From NCBI GenBank assembly GCA_025998955.1, contig AP024676.1:1798001-1862000 (forward strand): DNA of 64,000 nt, in the 5' to 3' direction. Below the pieces are notes generated by a model. The model was given only the letters and a program-made list of their open reading frames with translations. It was not told the origin of the DNA and did no database searches. Position numbers and translations under genes: made by a program. Shown piece after piece: positions 34,141 through 43,101 of the stretch (the first letter of the stretch is position 1; every line of letters begins with the position of its first letter). This DNA is from Candidatus Roseilinea sp. GTDB taxonomy: Bacteria > Chloroflexota > Anaerolineae > J036 > Brachytrichaceae.

Positions 34141-35229
34141 TCAGTAAGCTTGAACCTTGCCGTTGGCCGCCCGCCCGCACCCGTTATGCGTGACGTGCGC
34201 GATCACCTGCGCCGCCTCGACCACTTCGTCGCGCGAGACGTAGCAGTGGGTCACGGCGCGGATGCGGCGCGGGCCGGTTGGCAGCATCTTCACCCGTTCG
34301 GCGGCAGCGCGCTTGCACAACTCGGCGGCATCGAACGGCAAAGCCGGGTCGAGGTCGAAATACACCATGTTGGTCTTCACCGCGGCCAGGTTGACGTGCA
34401 ACCCCTCGACGCGGGCAATACCCTCAGCCAGGATGCGCGCGTTGGCGTGGTCATCGCGCAGGCGCTCGACCATCTGCTCCAGGGCCACCAGGCCAGCCGC
34501 GGCAATCACGCCGGCCTGGCGCATGCCCCCGCCCAGCGCCTTGCGCCGTTTGTGCGCAAGGCGAATGAATTCCTGCGACCCACATAGCACGCTGCCGACC
34601 GGGGCGCTCAGCCCTTTGCTCAGGCAAAACGTCACGCTATCGGCGCACTGCGCCAGGGCTTTCACATCCACGTTCTGCGCCACAGCCGCGTTGAAGATGC
34701 GCGCGCCGTCGATGTGCAGCTTCAATCCGCGTGCATGGGCGAGATCGGCAACCTGGCGCGTGTACTCCGGTGTGAGATAGGCGCCGCCCATGCGATTGTG
34801 TGTGTTCTCCAGCGCAATCACGCGGGCCGGCGCAAAGTGGGCGTTGTCGGGGCGAATGGCCGCTTCGATGTCTTCCAGCCGGAGCGAGCCATCCGGTTGG
34901 TTGGGAACGACATACGGCAAGATGCCGCCAACGGCGGCCAATCCGCCGGCCTCGTTGGTGTAGACATGCGACCCATCGCCAACGATCGACGCGTCGCCGC
35001 GTCCGCAGTGCGCGAGCAGCGCCGTCAGGTTGCCCATTGTCCCGCTGCTGACCAGCAGCGCTGCCTCGTGGCCGAGCTTCTCGGCCGCCAGCTCCTGCAG
35101 CGCGTTGACCGTGCGGTCTTCGCCGAACACGTCGTCGCCCACTTCGGCGGTTGCCATCGCCTCGCGCATGGCTGGCGTGGGTATGGTCAACGTGTCGGAT
35201 CGGAGGTCAATGAAGCCGTTGAGCGCCAT
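34141..35229 (-). CDS. ltaE: Low-specificity L-threonine aldolase
   Basis: 362 residues of a PLP fold-type I enzyme: FIDLRSDTLTIPTPAMREAM at the start, cofactor Asp/Arg in HIDGARIFNAAV (D174, R177) and the Schiff-base Lys K205 in CLSKGLSAPVGS. It cleaves threonine or allo-threonine to glycine and acetaldehyde. It stands alone between the PIG-L gene and a TIM-barrel gene, all on the minus strand. Glycine formed here connects with the betaine and ACT functions only loosely. Confidence 0.94.
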   Translation of the reverse strand: MALNGFIDLRSDTLTIPTPAMREAMATAEVGDDVFGEDRTVNALQELAAEKLGHEAALLVSSGTMGNLTALLAHCGRGDASIVGDGSHVYTNEAGGLAAVGGILPYVVPNQPDGSLRLEDIEAAIRPDNAHFAPARVIALENTHNRMGGAYLTPEYTRQVADLAHARGLKLHIDGARIFNAAVAQNVDVKALAQCADSVTFCLSKGLSAPVGSVLCGSQEFIRLAHKRRKALGGGMRQAGVIAAAGLVALEQMVERLRDDHANARILAEGIARVEGLHVNLAAVKTNMVYFDLDPALPFDAAELCKRAAAERVKMLPTGPRRIRAVTHCYVSRDEVVEAAQVIAHVTHNGCGRAANGKVQAY

Positions 35230-35395
35230 GCGCGGATTCTAGCGCGGACTCACCTCACGGGGCGCTTTTGGGGGCATTCGTCAGTGGGGTCAGAAGTGTA
35301 CGCTGGGCGCGTTCTGCCCCATTCGCGGCACAGATAGGCGCGGAACGGAGTCCAGGTGCGAATGCGCCCGGTGCGCTTCCGAGATCGAGGATTCA
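35230..35395. other. Intergenic region with hairpin-like and CATTCG-ended element
   Basis: No gene is seen. GGGGTCAGAA (~35286) can pair with TTCTGCCCC (~35318). GGGGGCATTCG near 35273 and its inverted relative GCGAATGCGCCC near 35360 bracket ~100 bp, a weak echo of the ends of the structured repeat at 42.9 and 44.2 kb. A GCGAATGCGCCCG also occurs at 22581-22593. Confidence 0.3.
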
Positions 35396-36283
35396 TCAGG
35401 CATCATCCAACACGCGAATGCCGAGCTCGTCGGCGATGCGATGGAAGAGCGCGCTCACCTGCGGTAGCTCTTCGGTTGTGTTGCCCTCAGCGATCACCGG
35501 ATAATCGGGCGAAAGCGCTTCCATGTGCCGGAAGAGCGCTCGAAAGTCCACCAGCCCCCGCCCCGGACAACCCTGATCCACCCGAACGTTCAGATGGTTG
35601 ACCGGCCAGGCGTCTTTGGCGTGGCAACTGACGATGTATTCACCCAGCGTGTCGAAGTCGGACGCGATCGCCGCTGCCGAGTCGTATACCGTCTTCAACG
35701 TCAGCCAGTTGGCCGAGTCATAGTCGCTGCGCACCCAAGGCGAGCCGACTTCATCCAACACCTCGCGGGTCACGCGCGCGTTCTCCAACGTCACCGTCTG
35801 TGCGCCTTCCAAACAGAGATACACACCGGCATCCTCGGCAGCCGGGGCGCACTCTTTCAGCGTCTTCACCAATTGGTGGCGTGCCTGGGCCGTCCAGTTG
35901 TATGGATGCGGCCACCATGACGCAGCATGTACGCCGGCGCTGTCGGGATGCATCGAGCCAGGTCCGGTGTCTATCGCCCGCGCGCCCATCCATCCAGCCA
36001 GCCGAAGCGCCGCCTGGATCACGCGCACCGATTCGCATCGGACGCTCTCATCCGGCGTGATCATGTTCTGCCAGTAGCCGGTCGCCTGATACATGCGCAG
36101 ACCTTCGCCAGCCAAGATATCGCGCACGCGCTGCGCAACATGGCGCGGTGTTTCGCGCGGATCGTTGGCGGCGAAGCGCGTGAAGATGCCGCTGAAGCCG
36201 AGCGCGCGCACTCGGCGGCATAGCTCCGGCGTCAGATCGTTCATGTCTGCGGGCAAGAAGCATCCGCTCATTCCCAAGCGCAT
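35396..36283 (-). CDS. Sugar phosphate isomerase/epimerase-like TIM-barrel protein
   Basis: 295 residues from MRLGMSGCFLPADMNDLTPE, with an AGGAG site 8 bases upstream. AP-endonuclease-2-type barrel motifs are seen: YLCLEGAQTVTLENAR (metal Glu), WVRSDYDSANWLT (Asp), YIVSCHAKDAW (His) and VIAEGNTTEE (Glu), which form a divalent-metal site. Relatives isomerise or epimerise keto-sugars or inositol derivatives, in keeping with the Gfo/Idh/MocA and SDR genes elsewhere in the window. The substrate is not known. Confidence 0.85.
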   Translation of the reverse strand: MRLGMSGCFLPADMNDLTPELCRRVRALGFSGIFTRFAANDPRETPRHVAQRVRDILAGEGLRMYQATGYWQNMITPDESVRCESVRVIQAALRLAGWMGARAIDTGPGSMHPDSAGVHAASWWPHPYNWTAQARHQLVKTLKECAPAAEDAGVYLCLEGAQTVTLENARVTREVLDEVGSPWVRSDYDSANWLTLKTVYDSAAAIASDFDTLGEYIVSCHAKDAWPVNHLNVRVDQGCPGRGLVDFRALFRHMEALSPDYPVIAEGNTTEELPQVSALFHRIADELGIRVLDDA

Positions 36284-36342
36284 CGTGCATCGCTCCTGTG
36301 TCGAAGAGATTCGTCGCAATCGTAGCATTCTGTCAGACCAAA

Positions 36343-36377
36343 TAGCGCTCAACGCGCTCCAAGTGCGTTGAGCGCTA
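36343..36377. other. 35-nt perfect hairpin in divergent intergenic region
   Basis: TAGCGCTCAACGC (36343-36355) and GCGTTGAGCGCTA (36365-36377) pair perfectly over 13 bp around nine bases. It lies 60 bp upstream of the isomerase-like start and 142 bp before the DUF1405 gene, so a repressor site or a dispersed hairpin repeat is more likely than a terminator. Confidence 0.5.
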
Positions 36378-36518
36378 GCTGCTTCACAGTGGCCTACCCG
36401 CGACAGGTGAATGGTTCATTTGTAACTCGTCTGAACAGCCCCATGAGTTCGGCGGCCTGATGCAACCATGCGGGCTCGCTTCGTGCATCTGTGCTACACT
36501 TCCGGCCACGAGTGACCG

Positions 36519-37208
36519 ATGCGGTGGATTCGCACATTGAGCGATTGGGTGATCTGCACGCCAGCGCTGGCCTGGTCGGCGTTCGGCGCGTGTGTTTTTG
36601 CGTTCGTCTTCGGCACGGTCGGCTGGTATGGCAGCTTCTTCGGCGAGGTCAACGCGCCGCTATGGGCATACCCGTTCATCCCCGATTGTCCGCTGGCGGC
36701 GCTGATGTTCGGCATCGCCTTCATCCTGATGCACCTGAACCGCACCAGCAACCTGCTCAACCAGCTCGCAGCGGTGTTTTGCATCAAGTACGGCGTGTGG
36801 ACGATGTCGTTCTGGGCGTTGTATTGGGCACGCACCGGCGACATCGAGCTGAGCGGTGTATTCAGCGGGCCGGTGATGTTCGTTACGCACCTCGGGCTGA
36901 CGATCATGGGGCTGTTGCTGCTGCAATACGTGCGGCCCGGCGTGCGCGACTCACTCCTTACTTTCGGATGGTTCGTGCTCAGTGACATCGTGGACTACGC
37001 GCCGATCGCGCCTGGTCGGTGGGGCGGCTATGGCTACTACCCACCGCTGCCGTGGATCAACGGCGACCCGGTCGCGCTCGTGCCGGCCATGATGTGGAAC
37101 GCCATCGTCATGACCTGGCTGCCGAACGGACTGTTGTTGATCCGCGCGCTGTCACATCGTCACAAGGTCGCGAAGCAGCCCGCGCCGGCGCGCGCATCAG
37201 CGCGGTGA
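36519..37208 (+). CDS. DUF1405 (YpjA-like) membrane protein
   Basis: 229 residues with about six hydrophobic segments. FGTVGWYGSFFGEV, WAYPFIPDCPLAALMF and AAVFCIKYGVWTM are the conserved blocks of the DUF1405/YpjA family, whose function is unknown. The final ~25 residues are basic and cytoplasmic. It is convergent with murA, leaving 13 bp between the stops. It stands alone as a plus-strand gene in this stretch. Confidence 0.82.
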   Translation: MRWIRTLSDWVICTPALAWSAFGACVFAFVFGTVGWYGSFFGEVNAPLWAYPFIPDCPLAALMFGIAFILMHLNRTSNLLNQLAAVFCIKYGVWTMSFWALYWARTGDIELSGVFSGPVMFVTHLGLTIMGLLLLQYVRPGVRDSLLTFGWFVLSDIVDYAPIAPGRWGGYGYYPPLPWINGDPVALVPAMMWNAIVMTWLPNGLLLIRALSHRHKVAKQPAPARASAR

Positions 37209-37221
37209 CCCCGGTGAGGCT

Positions 37222-38511
37222 TTAAATCGGCCGGCGCTCGATCTGCGCGCCGATGGCGCGCAGCTTCTCCTCGAAGCGCTCGTAGCCGCGATCAATCTGC
37301 TGCACGTTCTGGATTACGCTCTCGCCCTCGGCACAGAGCGCCGCGATCACCAGCGCGACGCCGGCGCGAATGTCCGGGCTTTGCACGCGCTCGCCGCGCA
37401 GCCGGCTGGGCCCTTGCACTACACAGCGGTGCGGGTCGCACAGCACGATGCGCGCCCCCATGCTGATGAGCTTGTCCACCCAGTACAGGCGGCTCTCGTA
37501 CATCTTCTCGTGGAAAAGCACGCTGCCCTCGGCCTGGGTGGCGGCCACGATGGCCGAGCTAATGGCGTCGGCGGGAAAAGCCGGCCAAGGATTGTCGTCA
37601 ATCTTCGGCATGTAGCCGTCGAACTCCGGCTCGACGACCAGGCGCTGGTTGCCCGGCACGAATACATCTGCGCCATGCGTCTCGAAGCGGATGCCGAGCC
37701 GGCGCAACACCAAGCGCGTCATGCCCAAGTGCTGCGGGGCGGCGTTGCGAATCCACAGCCCACGCTCGTCGGCACATAGCGCGCCGATGACGATGAAGCT
37801 GGTGACCTCGATATTGTCCGCACCGATGGTGAACTCCGCGCCGCCCAGCCGGTCGCGCCCACGAATCACCAGCGTGTTCGAGCCGATGTTCTCGATGTGT
37901 GCGCCCATGCGGTTGAGGCAATGGCAGAGGTCTTGCACGTGTGGCTCGCTGGCGGCGTTGCGCAGCACGGTAACGCCTTTGGCCAGCGCCGCAGCCATGA
38001 TGGCGTTCTCCGTCGCCGTCACGCTGGCTTCGTCCAGCAGAATGTCGGCGCCGGCCAGGCCGTCGGTATTGACCTGGAACTCACCGTTCACGCTGATGTT
38101 CGCACCGAGCGCGCTGAACGCGAGGAAGTGTGTGTCGAGCCGGCGACGGCCGATCACATCGCCGCCCGGCGGGGGCAGGTTGATCCGACCGGCGCGTCCG
38201 AGCATCGGGCCGGCCAGCAGGATGCTGGCGCGAATCTCACGACACAGGTCACGGCTCAACCGGCAGGCGTTGACATCGGCTGCGTGCAGGCGCAGGCTGT
38301 TCGCCGCGATCCACTCGACCGACACGCCAAGCGTCTGCAACAGGCGCGCCATGACCTCCACATCGCGAATGCGCGGCACGTTGTGCAGAATCAACGGCTC
38401 ATCGGTGAGCAGGCTGGCGGCGAGCAGCGGCAGCGCGGCGTTCTTGTTGCCGGAAGCAGCAACCTGACCGCCCAGGCGCACGCCGCCTTGAATGATGAAT
38501 TCCGAATTCAT
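37222..38511 (-). CDS. murA: UDP-GlcNAc enolpyruvyl transferase MurA, with Cys-to-Asp active site
   Basis: 429 residues, normal MurA length. SGNKNAALPLLAASLL carries the UDP-GlcNAc/PEP Lys (K23). The flexible active-site loop reads LPPPGGDVIGRRRLD with D118 at the position of E. coli Cys115 (PPGGCAIGARPVD). MurA transfers enolpyruvate to UDP-GlcNAc, the first step of peptidoglycan synthesis. Enzymes with Asp here (as in mycobacteria and chlamydiae) keep activity but are not alkylated by fosfomycin. Presence of murA supports a peptidoglycan-making cell. Confidence 0.96.
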   Translation of the reverse strand: MNSEFIIQGGVRLGGQVAASGNKNAALPLLAASLLTDEPLILHNVPRIRDVEVMARLLQTLGVSVEWIAANSLRLHAADVNACRLSRDLCREIRASILLAGPMLGRAGRINLPPPGGDVIGRRRLDTHFLAFSALGANISVNGEFQVNTDGLAGADILLDEASVTATENAIMAAALAKGVTVLRNAASEPHVQDLCHCLNRMGAHIENIGSNTLVIRGRDRLGGAEFTIGADNIEVTSFIVIGALCADERGLWIRNAAPQHLGMTRLVLRRLGIRFETHGADVFVPGNQRLVVEPEFDGYMPKIDDNPWPAFPADAISSAIVAATQAEGSVLFHEKMYESRLYWVDKLISMGARIVLCDPHRCVVQGPSRLRGERVQSPDIRAGVALVIAALCAEGESVIQNVQQIDRGYERFEEKLRAIGAQIERRPI

Positions 38512-38573
38512 TTCGATTGGAATGATCTAGGGAACAGCCTCATTGCATGCGAGTAAGTTTGGTTTCGCACGAC

Positions 38574-38608
38574 AAAAAAGCCGCTTGTCGTCTGGGACGG
38601 CAAGCGGC
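38574..38608 (-). terminator. Intrinsic terminator after pdhC
   Basis: On the minus strand GCCGCTTG ... CAAGCGGC (8-bp stem) is followed by TTTTTT. It lies 15 bp downstream of the pdhC stop and separates the pdh operon from murA. Confidence 0.85.
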
Positions 38609-38623
38609 GTGGCGTGGCGCTCA

Positions 38624-39943
38624 CTAGAGCACCAGGCTCCATGGATTCTCGAGCAAACGCTTCACTTCGTTGATGAATTGCGCGCCTTCGGCGCCATCCG
38701 TCACGCGATGATCGCCGGAGAGCGTCATGTTCATCATGGTGCGGACGACGATCTCGCCGTTGCGCACCACCGGCGTCGGCGTCGCCGTCGCCACGGCCAG
38801 GATGCCAGCGTCGGGCTGATTGACGATGGCGATGAAATTCTCGACATCATACATGCCGAGATTGCTGATGGTGAACGTCTGCCCGCCCGTATCGCCCGGC
38901 TGCATCTTGTTATTGCGCGCCCGCTCGGCCAGCGCAGTCATCTCCTGGCTGATCTGTTTGAGCGTCTTCTTGTCGGTGTCGCGCACGGTGACGGTGACCA
39001 GGCCGCCCTCGACCGTCACGGCGCTGGCCACGTTCACGAAGTCGCGCATCTCGATTCCCTCCGGCGTGAATGAGGCGTTCAGGTTGGGGAAACGGCGCAG
39101 GGCCAGCGCGACGGCGCGGATGACCATGTCGTTCACCGAGATCTTGATCCCCTCCGGCTTCAGCGACTCGTTGATCTGAGCGCGCAACGCTAGGGCAGCA
39201 TCCATCTCCACGGCCACCGTGATGTAGAAGTGCGGCACCTGCTGCTTGCTGGCGACCATGCGCGTCGCGATGGTCTGCCGCATGCGCGTGAGCGGTTGCT
39301 TGACTGCAGGGCCGGCGGGCGGCAGCACTGTCGGCTGAGCGACCGGCGCAGGCTGTGGCACCGGCTCGGGTGCTTTGAGAATCGGGCTGCCCAGCGGTTT
39401 GCCGATCGGCTCCGGCTCGGGCGCGGGCGGCGCCGGCGGCACAAACGCCTCGACGTCGGCCTTGGTGATGCGCCCTTCCGGGCCCGTGCCCTTCACGTAG
39501 CGCAGGTCGATGCCGCGCTCCTCGGCCAGCCGCCGGGCGACCGGTGTGGCAATGATGCGGCCTTCGTTCACCACCTGCGGCGCGGAGGCCGGCGGTTGCG
39601 GCGACGCTTCCCGCTGCGCCGCTCCGTTCGACTTCTTCGCAGCAGGCACAGGCTGAGCGGACGGCTGCACAGGCGCAGGGGGCTGTGCCGCTTCGATCTG
39701 CTCATCTGGGTCGGCGATGATGCCGATGATCTGACCGACGGGAACCTTCTGGCCGGCCTGGGCGATGATCTTTCGCAATACGCCGTTGCTGAACGATTCG
39801 ATCTGGATGGTGGTCTTGTCGGTTTCGATCTCCGCGATCGGCTCACCCTTGGTCACGGGATCGCCCTCTTTCTTCAGCCAGGCAGCGATCGTGCCCTCGG
39901 TCATGTCGAACCCCATCTGGGGCATGGTGATTTCTGTAGCCAT
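38624..39943 (-). CDS. pdhC: 2-oxoacid (pyruvate) dehydrogenase E2, dihydrolipoamide acyltransferase
   Basis: 439 residues. One N-terminal lipoyl domain carries K43 in EIETDKTTIQIES; an Ala/Pro linker leads to the E1/E3-binding domain (ATPVARRLAEERGIDLRYVKGTG, ~residues 132-155), a second Pro linker, and the catalytic domain ending in SGDHRVTDGAEGAQF with H412 and D416. It transfers the acyl group to CoA as the core of the complex. Only one lipoyl domain is present. The gene is last in E1-alpha, E1-beta, E2; no E3 gene is here. Confidence 0.95.
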   Translation of the reverse strand: MATEITMPQMGFDMTEGTIAAWLKKEGDPVTKGEPIAEIETDKTTIQIESFSNGVLRKIIAQAGQKVPVGQIIGIIADPDEQIEAAQPPAPVQPSAQPVPAAKKSNGAAQREASPQPPASAPQVVNEGRIIATPVARRLAEERGIDLRYVKGTGPEGRITKADVEAFVPPAPPAPEPEPIGKPLGSPILKAPEPVPQPAPVAQPTVLPPAGPAVKQPLTRMRQTIATRMVASKQQVPHFYITVAVEMDAALALRAQINESLKPEGIKISVNDMVIRAVALALRRFPNLNASFTPEGIEMRDFVNVASAVTVEGGLVTVTVRDTDKKTLKQISQEMTALAERARNNKMQPGDTGGQTFTISNLGMYDVENFIAIVNQPDAGILAVATATPTPVVRNGEIVVRTMMNMTLSGDHRVTDGAEGAQFINEVKRLLENPWSLVL

Positions 39944-40018
39944 GTTTGGAACGCAGAACTGAGAAGCGAGAATTCGTCGAAAAGATATTCTCGTGTTTTG
40001 CTCGCTCGGTGCTCGATT

Positions 40019-41002
40019 TTAGTATTGCTTCTGCATCATCGCGTGCACGGCGGCGATCACATCTTCGGCGAACGGGAGCGTTGCGCGCTCCAGGTTTCTC
40101 GCGTAAGGCATCGGCACTTCCAGGCCGGCCACGCGCGCGATCGGCGCGTCCAGGTCGTTGAACGCCATTTCCTGTAACGACGCGGCGATCTCCGCGCCCA
40201 GGCCGGCCGTGCGCCAGCCCTCTTCAACCACGATGACGCGGTTGGTCTTGTGGACGGATTCCAGCGCCAGCGATAGGTCGAGCGGGCGCAGCGTGCGCAG
40301 GTCCACGATCTCGACGTCTATGCCCTCTTCGGCCAGGATGCGTGCGGCCTTCAGGCTCTCCATCGTCATACGCCCCCACGTAACGATGGTCACGTCCTTG
40401 CCGCGCCGCTTGTAGTCCGATACGCCGATGGGGATCAGGTATTCCTCATCGGGAACCTCGCCGCGCGTGCCGTAGAGTTGTAGGTGCTCCAAAAATACGA
40501 CCGGGTCGTCATCGCGGATGCTGGTCTTCAGCAGCCCTTTGGCATCGTAGGGTGTGGCCGGCGCTACCACTTTCAAGCCGGGAATGTGGGCGAACCAGGC
40601 GTCGAAGTTCTGCGAGTGCGTTGCCGCGGTGCGGCCGTGGCCGTTGGGCGTGCGGATGACCATCGGCACCTTGATCTGGCCGTTGAACATGTGGCTTTGC
40701 TTGGCGGCGTGGTTGACGATCTGATCCCAGGCCACGAGCGTGAAGTTGACGGTCATGATCTCGCACACCGGCCGCATACCGCCCATCGCTGCGCCGATGC
40801 CGACGCCGATGATCGCCTCTTCGGCGATGGGCGTATCGCGCACACGACCGGGGAACTCCTTGGCCAGACCCGAGGTGACGCCGTATGCGCCGCCGCCTGC
40901 GTAGGCCACCACATCTTCACCCCAGATCACAACGGTGGGATCGCGCTGCATCTCCTCACGCAGCGCGCGCTTCAATGCTTCGCGATAAGTGATTTCTGCC
41001 AT
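40019..41002 (-). CDS. pdhB: 2-oxoacid (pyruvate) dehydrogenase E1 beta
   Basis: 327 residues of the transketolase-like pyrimidine-binding subunit: MAEITYREALKRALREEM, GEDVVAYAGGGAYGVTSGLAKEF, the conserved RDTPIAEEAIIGVGIGAA and PLDLSLALESVHKTNRVIVVEEGW. It binds the ThDP pyrimidine ring across the interface with E1 alpha. Both a pyruvate and a branched-chain or acetoin complex would look alike at this level. The start is 3 bp after the E1 alpha stop, so they are coupled. Confidence 0.94.
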   Translation of the reverse strand: MAEITYREALKRALREEMQRDPTVVIWGEDVVAYAGGGAYGVTSGLAKEFPGRVRDTPIAEEAIIGVGIGAAMGGMRPVCEIMTVNFTLVAWDQIVNHAAKQSHMFNGQIKVPMVIRTPNGHGRTAATHSQNFDAWFAHIPGLKVVAPATPYDAKGLLKTSIRDDDPVVFLEHLQLYGTRGEVPDEEYLIPIGVSDYKRRGKDVTIVTWGRMTMESLKAARILAEEGIDVEIVDLRTLRPLDLSLALESVHKTNRVIVVEEGWRTAGLGAEIAASLQEMAFNDLDAPIARVAGLEVPMPYARNLERATLPFAEDVIAAVHAMMQKQY

Positions 41003-41005
41003 GGC

Positions 41006-42046
41006 TCATGCGTGTTTGCCGTTCGTCGGGATGTCTTTTGCAATCGTGGGCGGGCCGATGAGCGAGCCAGCGATTTGCATGTTGCGAACGGGCTGTTGAT
41101 AAATGTAGTCGTAGAGTGTACTGAGCGAAGGTTCAGGGCTTTTGTCGGCAAACTCGATCGCGTCTTCGACTTCCTGCTCAACGCTCTTTTGGATGTCGTC
41201 CAGGTCTTTCGGCGTCACCAGGTTGCGCTTCAGCAACACCTCGGTCGCGAAGCGGGTGATGGGGTCGCGCTCCTTCCACCGCGCGATCTCGGCCTTATTG
41301 CGCTGCACATCGGGGTCGGCCATCGAATGGCCACGGTAGCGGTAGGTGACCACGTCGAGGAAGGAAGGACCTTGGCCTTTGCGCGCGCGCTCCGCCACGC
41401 GGCACACCGCTTCGCGCACCGCCATCACGTCCATGCCATCCACTTCTTCGGCATACATGTTGTAGCCGGCAGCCTTTTGGAGCATCGGCACAGCGCTGTG
41501 CACGTCGTAGTGCGTCCCCATCGCGTACTGGTTGTTCTCGACCATGAAGATGATCGGCAAGTTCCACAGCTTGGCCCAGTTCATGGCAGCGTGGAAGGTG
41601 CCGATGTTGGTCGAGCCATCGCCCATCGAGCATAGCGTCACCCGGCCGGTCTTGAGATACTGCGCTGCCGCGGCCAGCCCGGCCGCCAGCGGCAGATGGC
41701 CGCCGACGATGGCGTAGCCGCCCCAGAAGCGGTTCTTCACGTCAACCAGGTGCATCGAGCCGCCGCGCCCGCCGGTGGTGCCCGTCGCGCGCCCGAACAG
41801 CTCGGCCATCACCGCGCGCGCCGACGACCCGCGCGCCAACGCCCAGCCGTGATCGCGATAGTTGACCACCACATCGTCGTCTGGGTTCAGCGCCGACACC
41901 GACCCAACGGCGACCGCCTCTTGCCCGTTGTAGAGGTGCAGGAAGCCGGCGATCTTGGCTTTGGCATACATCTCCGCAGCGCGATCCTCGAACACGCGGA
42001 TGAGGACCATTTGCCGGTAGAGAGCGACCAGATTCTCTTTATCCAT
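41006..42046 (-). CDS. pdhA: 2-oxoacid (pyruvate) dehydrogenase E1 alpha
   Basis: 346 residues. The ThDP-diphosphate motif is GDGSTN (142-147) ending in NN (171-172), and the phosphorylation-loop-like RYRGHSMADPD is present. GFLHLYNGQEAVAVG is the family N-terminal block. With E1 beta it decarboxylates pyruvate (or acetoin / branched oxoacids) and reductively acylates lipoyl-E2. First gene of the operon; GGAGAAGAA precedes its ATG. Confidence 0.95.
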   Translation of the reverse strand: MDKENLVALYRQMVLIRVFEDRAAEMYAKAKIAGFLHLYNGQEAVAVGSVSALNPDDDVVVNYRDHGWALARGSSARAVMAELFGRATGTTGGRGGSMHLVDVKNRFWGGYAIVGGHLPLAAGLAAAAQYLKTGRVTLCSMGDGSTNIGTFHAAMNWAKLWNLPIIFMVENNQYAMGTHYDVHSAVPMLQKAAGYNMYAEEVDGMDVMAVREAVCRVAERARKGQGPSFLDVVTYRYRGHSMADPDVQRNKAEIARWKERDPITRFATEVLLKRNLVTPKDLDDIQKSVEQEVEDAIEFADKSPEPSLSTLYDYIYQQPVRNMQIAGSLIGPPTIAKDIPTNGKHA

Positions 42047-42284
42047 TTCTTCTCCGTAAACTTTCTTCCCCTCCGCGCCGAGCTGTGAACCGGTCTTGTC
42101 CTCAGCCAGATCTAGCTTGGCCCAGGGCGCTCGTATGCGGCGGAAGTGTTGATTCGACCACTGAAGTAGAACACTGCACTGTCCCCAACGGTTCGTAGCA
42201 GCGCAGCAACGAGGGTGCGCTCGAACGTAGATGAGCGGCGCAACACCAGCGCACAGCAGCTATTTTACGCACGATCTTCAGGCG

Positions 42285-42309
42285 GTCCGACCACTTCGAG
42301 CGGTCGGAC
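42285..42309 (-). terminator. Hairpin downstream of the cobalamin adenosyltransferase gene
   Basis: GTCCGACC (42285-42292) pairs perfectly with 42302-42309. It is 8 bp past the stop of the adenosyltransferase gene; no long U-run follows. The rest of the 270-bp gap to pdhA (42047-42284) shows no gene. Confidence 0.5.
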
Positions 42310-42316
42310 TCCTATC

Positions 42317-42868
42317 TCACCCCTTCGCCAGCGTCACGTTGCTCACGCCGGCCAGGGCGTTCTCGTACAAGCTCAACACGAACAGCAGCGACGACAAGCG
42401 ATTCAGATAGCGCACCAACTCCACGTTCTCCACCAAGCCGTCGTGCACGAGATGCACGACCAGGCGCTCGGCCCGCCGGACGATGGTGCGTGCTAGGTCG
42501 AGGTACGCGCCCGGCAGCGAGTCGCCCGGCACGACGAACTCCTTCGGGAGTTGGATCAGCGCCGTGATGGCATCGGTCTGCTCCTCCAGCCAGGCCACCC
42601 GCTGCGCGTCTATCTTGCGGAACTGCGGGGCCGTCTGTTGCGTCGCGGCCAGCTCGGCCATCAGATGATAGAGGTCGCGCTGGGCAGTGAGCAGTAACGC
42701 GCGCGTGCGTTCGCTCTGCGCTGCAGCACGCGCGATGCCGATGGCGGCGCTGGATTCATCCACCGTGCCATACGCCTCCGGCTGCGGCATGTACTTGGCA
42801 ACGCGCCCTTCGCCGAGCAAGCTGGTGAAGCCGTCGTCGCCGGTGCGCGTATAGAACTGAGTCGTCAT
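42317..42868 (-). CDS. pduO: PduO-type ATP:cob(I)alamin adenosyltransferase
   Basis: 183 residues of a five-helix bundle. The ATP-binding N-terminus YTRTGDDGFTSLLGEGRVAKYMP, VDESSAAIG and the C-terminal NVELVRYLNRLSSLLFVLSLYEN (with the conserved Arg/Asn) are diagnostic of PduO/MMAB. It makes adenosylcobalamin for B12-dependent mutases or ribonucleotide reductase. The organism therefore uses B12, in agreement with the UroD/MtaA-like protein in the liv operon. Confidence 0.94.
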   Translation of the reverse strand: MTTQFYTRTGDDGFTSLLGEGRVAKYMPQPEAYGTVDESSAAIGIARAAAQSERTRALLLTAQRDLYHLMAELAATQQTAPQFRKIDAQRVAWLEEQTDAITALIQLPKEFVVPGDSLPGAYLDLARTIVRRAERLVVHLVHDGLVENVELVRYLNRLSSLLFVLSLYENALAGVSNVTLAKG

Positions 42869-42891
42869 GACGATGTGGATTATATGGGGTG

Positions 42892-43071
42892 CACTCTTCG
42901 GGGGTGCATTTCAAAATGGGGGAGCGCGGACTGCCCGCCGCGGTATTCGCCTCAGTCGCGCTGGGATCAATCCCAGCGCTGAGCATACGGGCAAGCCGCG
43001 CATCCGCCCCTTTCAGCCCCGGCGTTTACGCCAGGGCGGGTTTACGTCTGCCCCCGTTGCGAATGCACCTG
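42892..43071. repeat. Structured dispersed repeat, copy A (180 bp)
   Basis: It begins GCACTCTTCGGGGGTGCATTT and ends with the inverted GCGAATGCACCTG. Inside is a perfect hairpin (42958-42979, GCGCTGGGAT-CA-ATCCCAGCGC) and GGCGTTTACGCC. A second copy is at 44231-44460 on the other side of the LysM gene. The two copies share colinear blocks such as GTATTCGC, CAGTCGCG, GCGCTGAGCA and GGCGTTTACGCC. Confidence 0.8.
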
Positions 43072-43089
43072 CTACCTGTTGGCCGTCGG

Positions 43090-43095
43090 TATAAT
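43090..43095 (+). promoter_or_regulatory. -10 box of a probable leaderless transcript
   Basis: Perfect TATAAT; the usual start site 7 bp downstream is exactly the first base of the GTG start codon at 43102. No convincing TTGACA lies 17 bp upstream (the sequence there is ACCTGC). Confidence 0.55.
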
Positions 43096-43101
43096 CTTGT
43101 C

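Noticed and set aside
42889-43101. N-terminal extension of the LysM lipoprotein
   Set aside because: It runs through the dispersed repeat and would place a signal peptide ~90 residues inside the protein.
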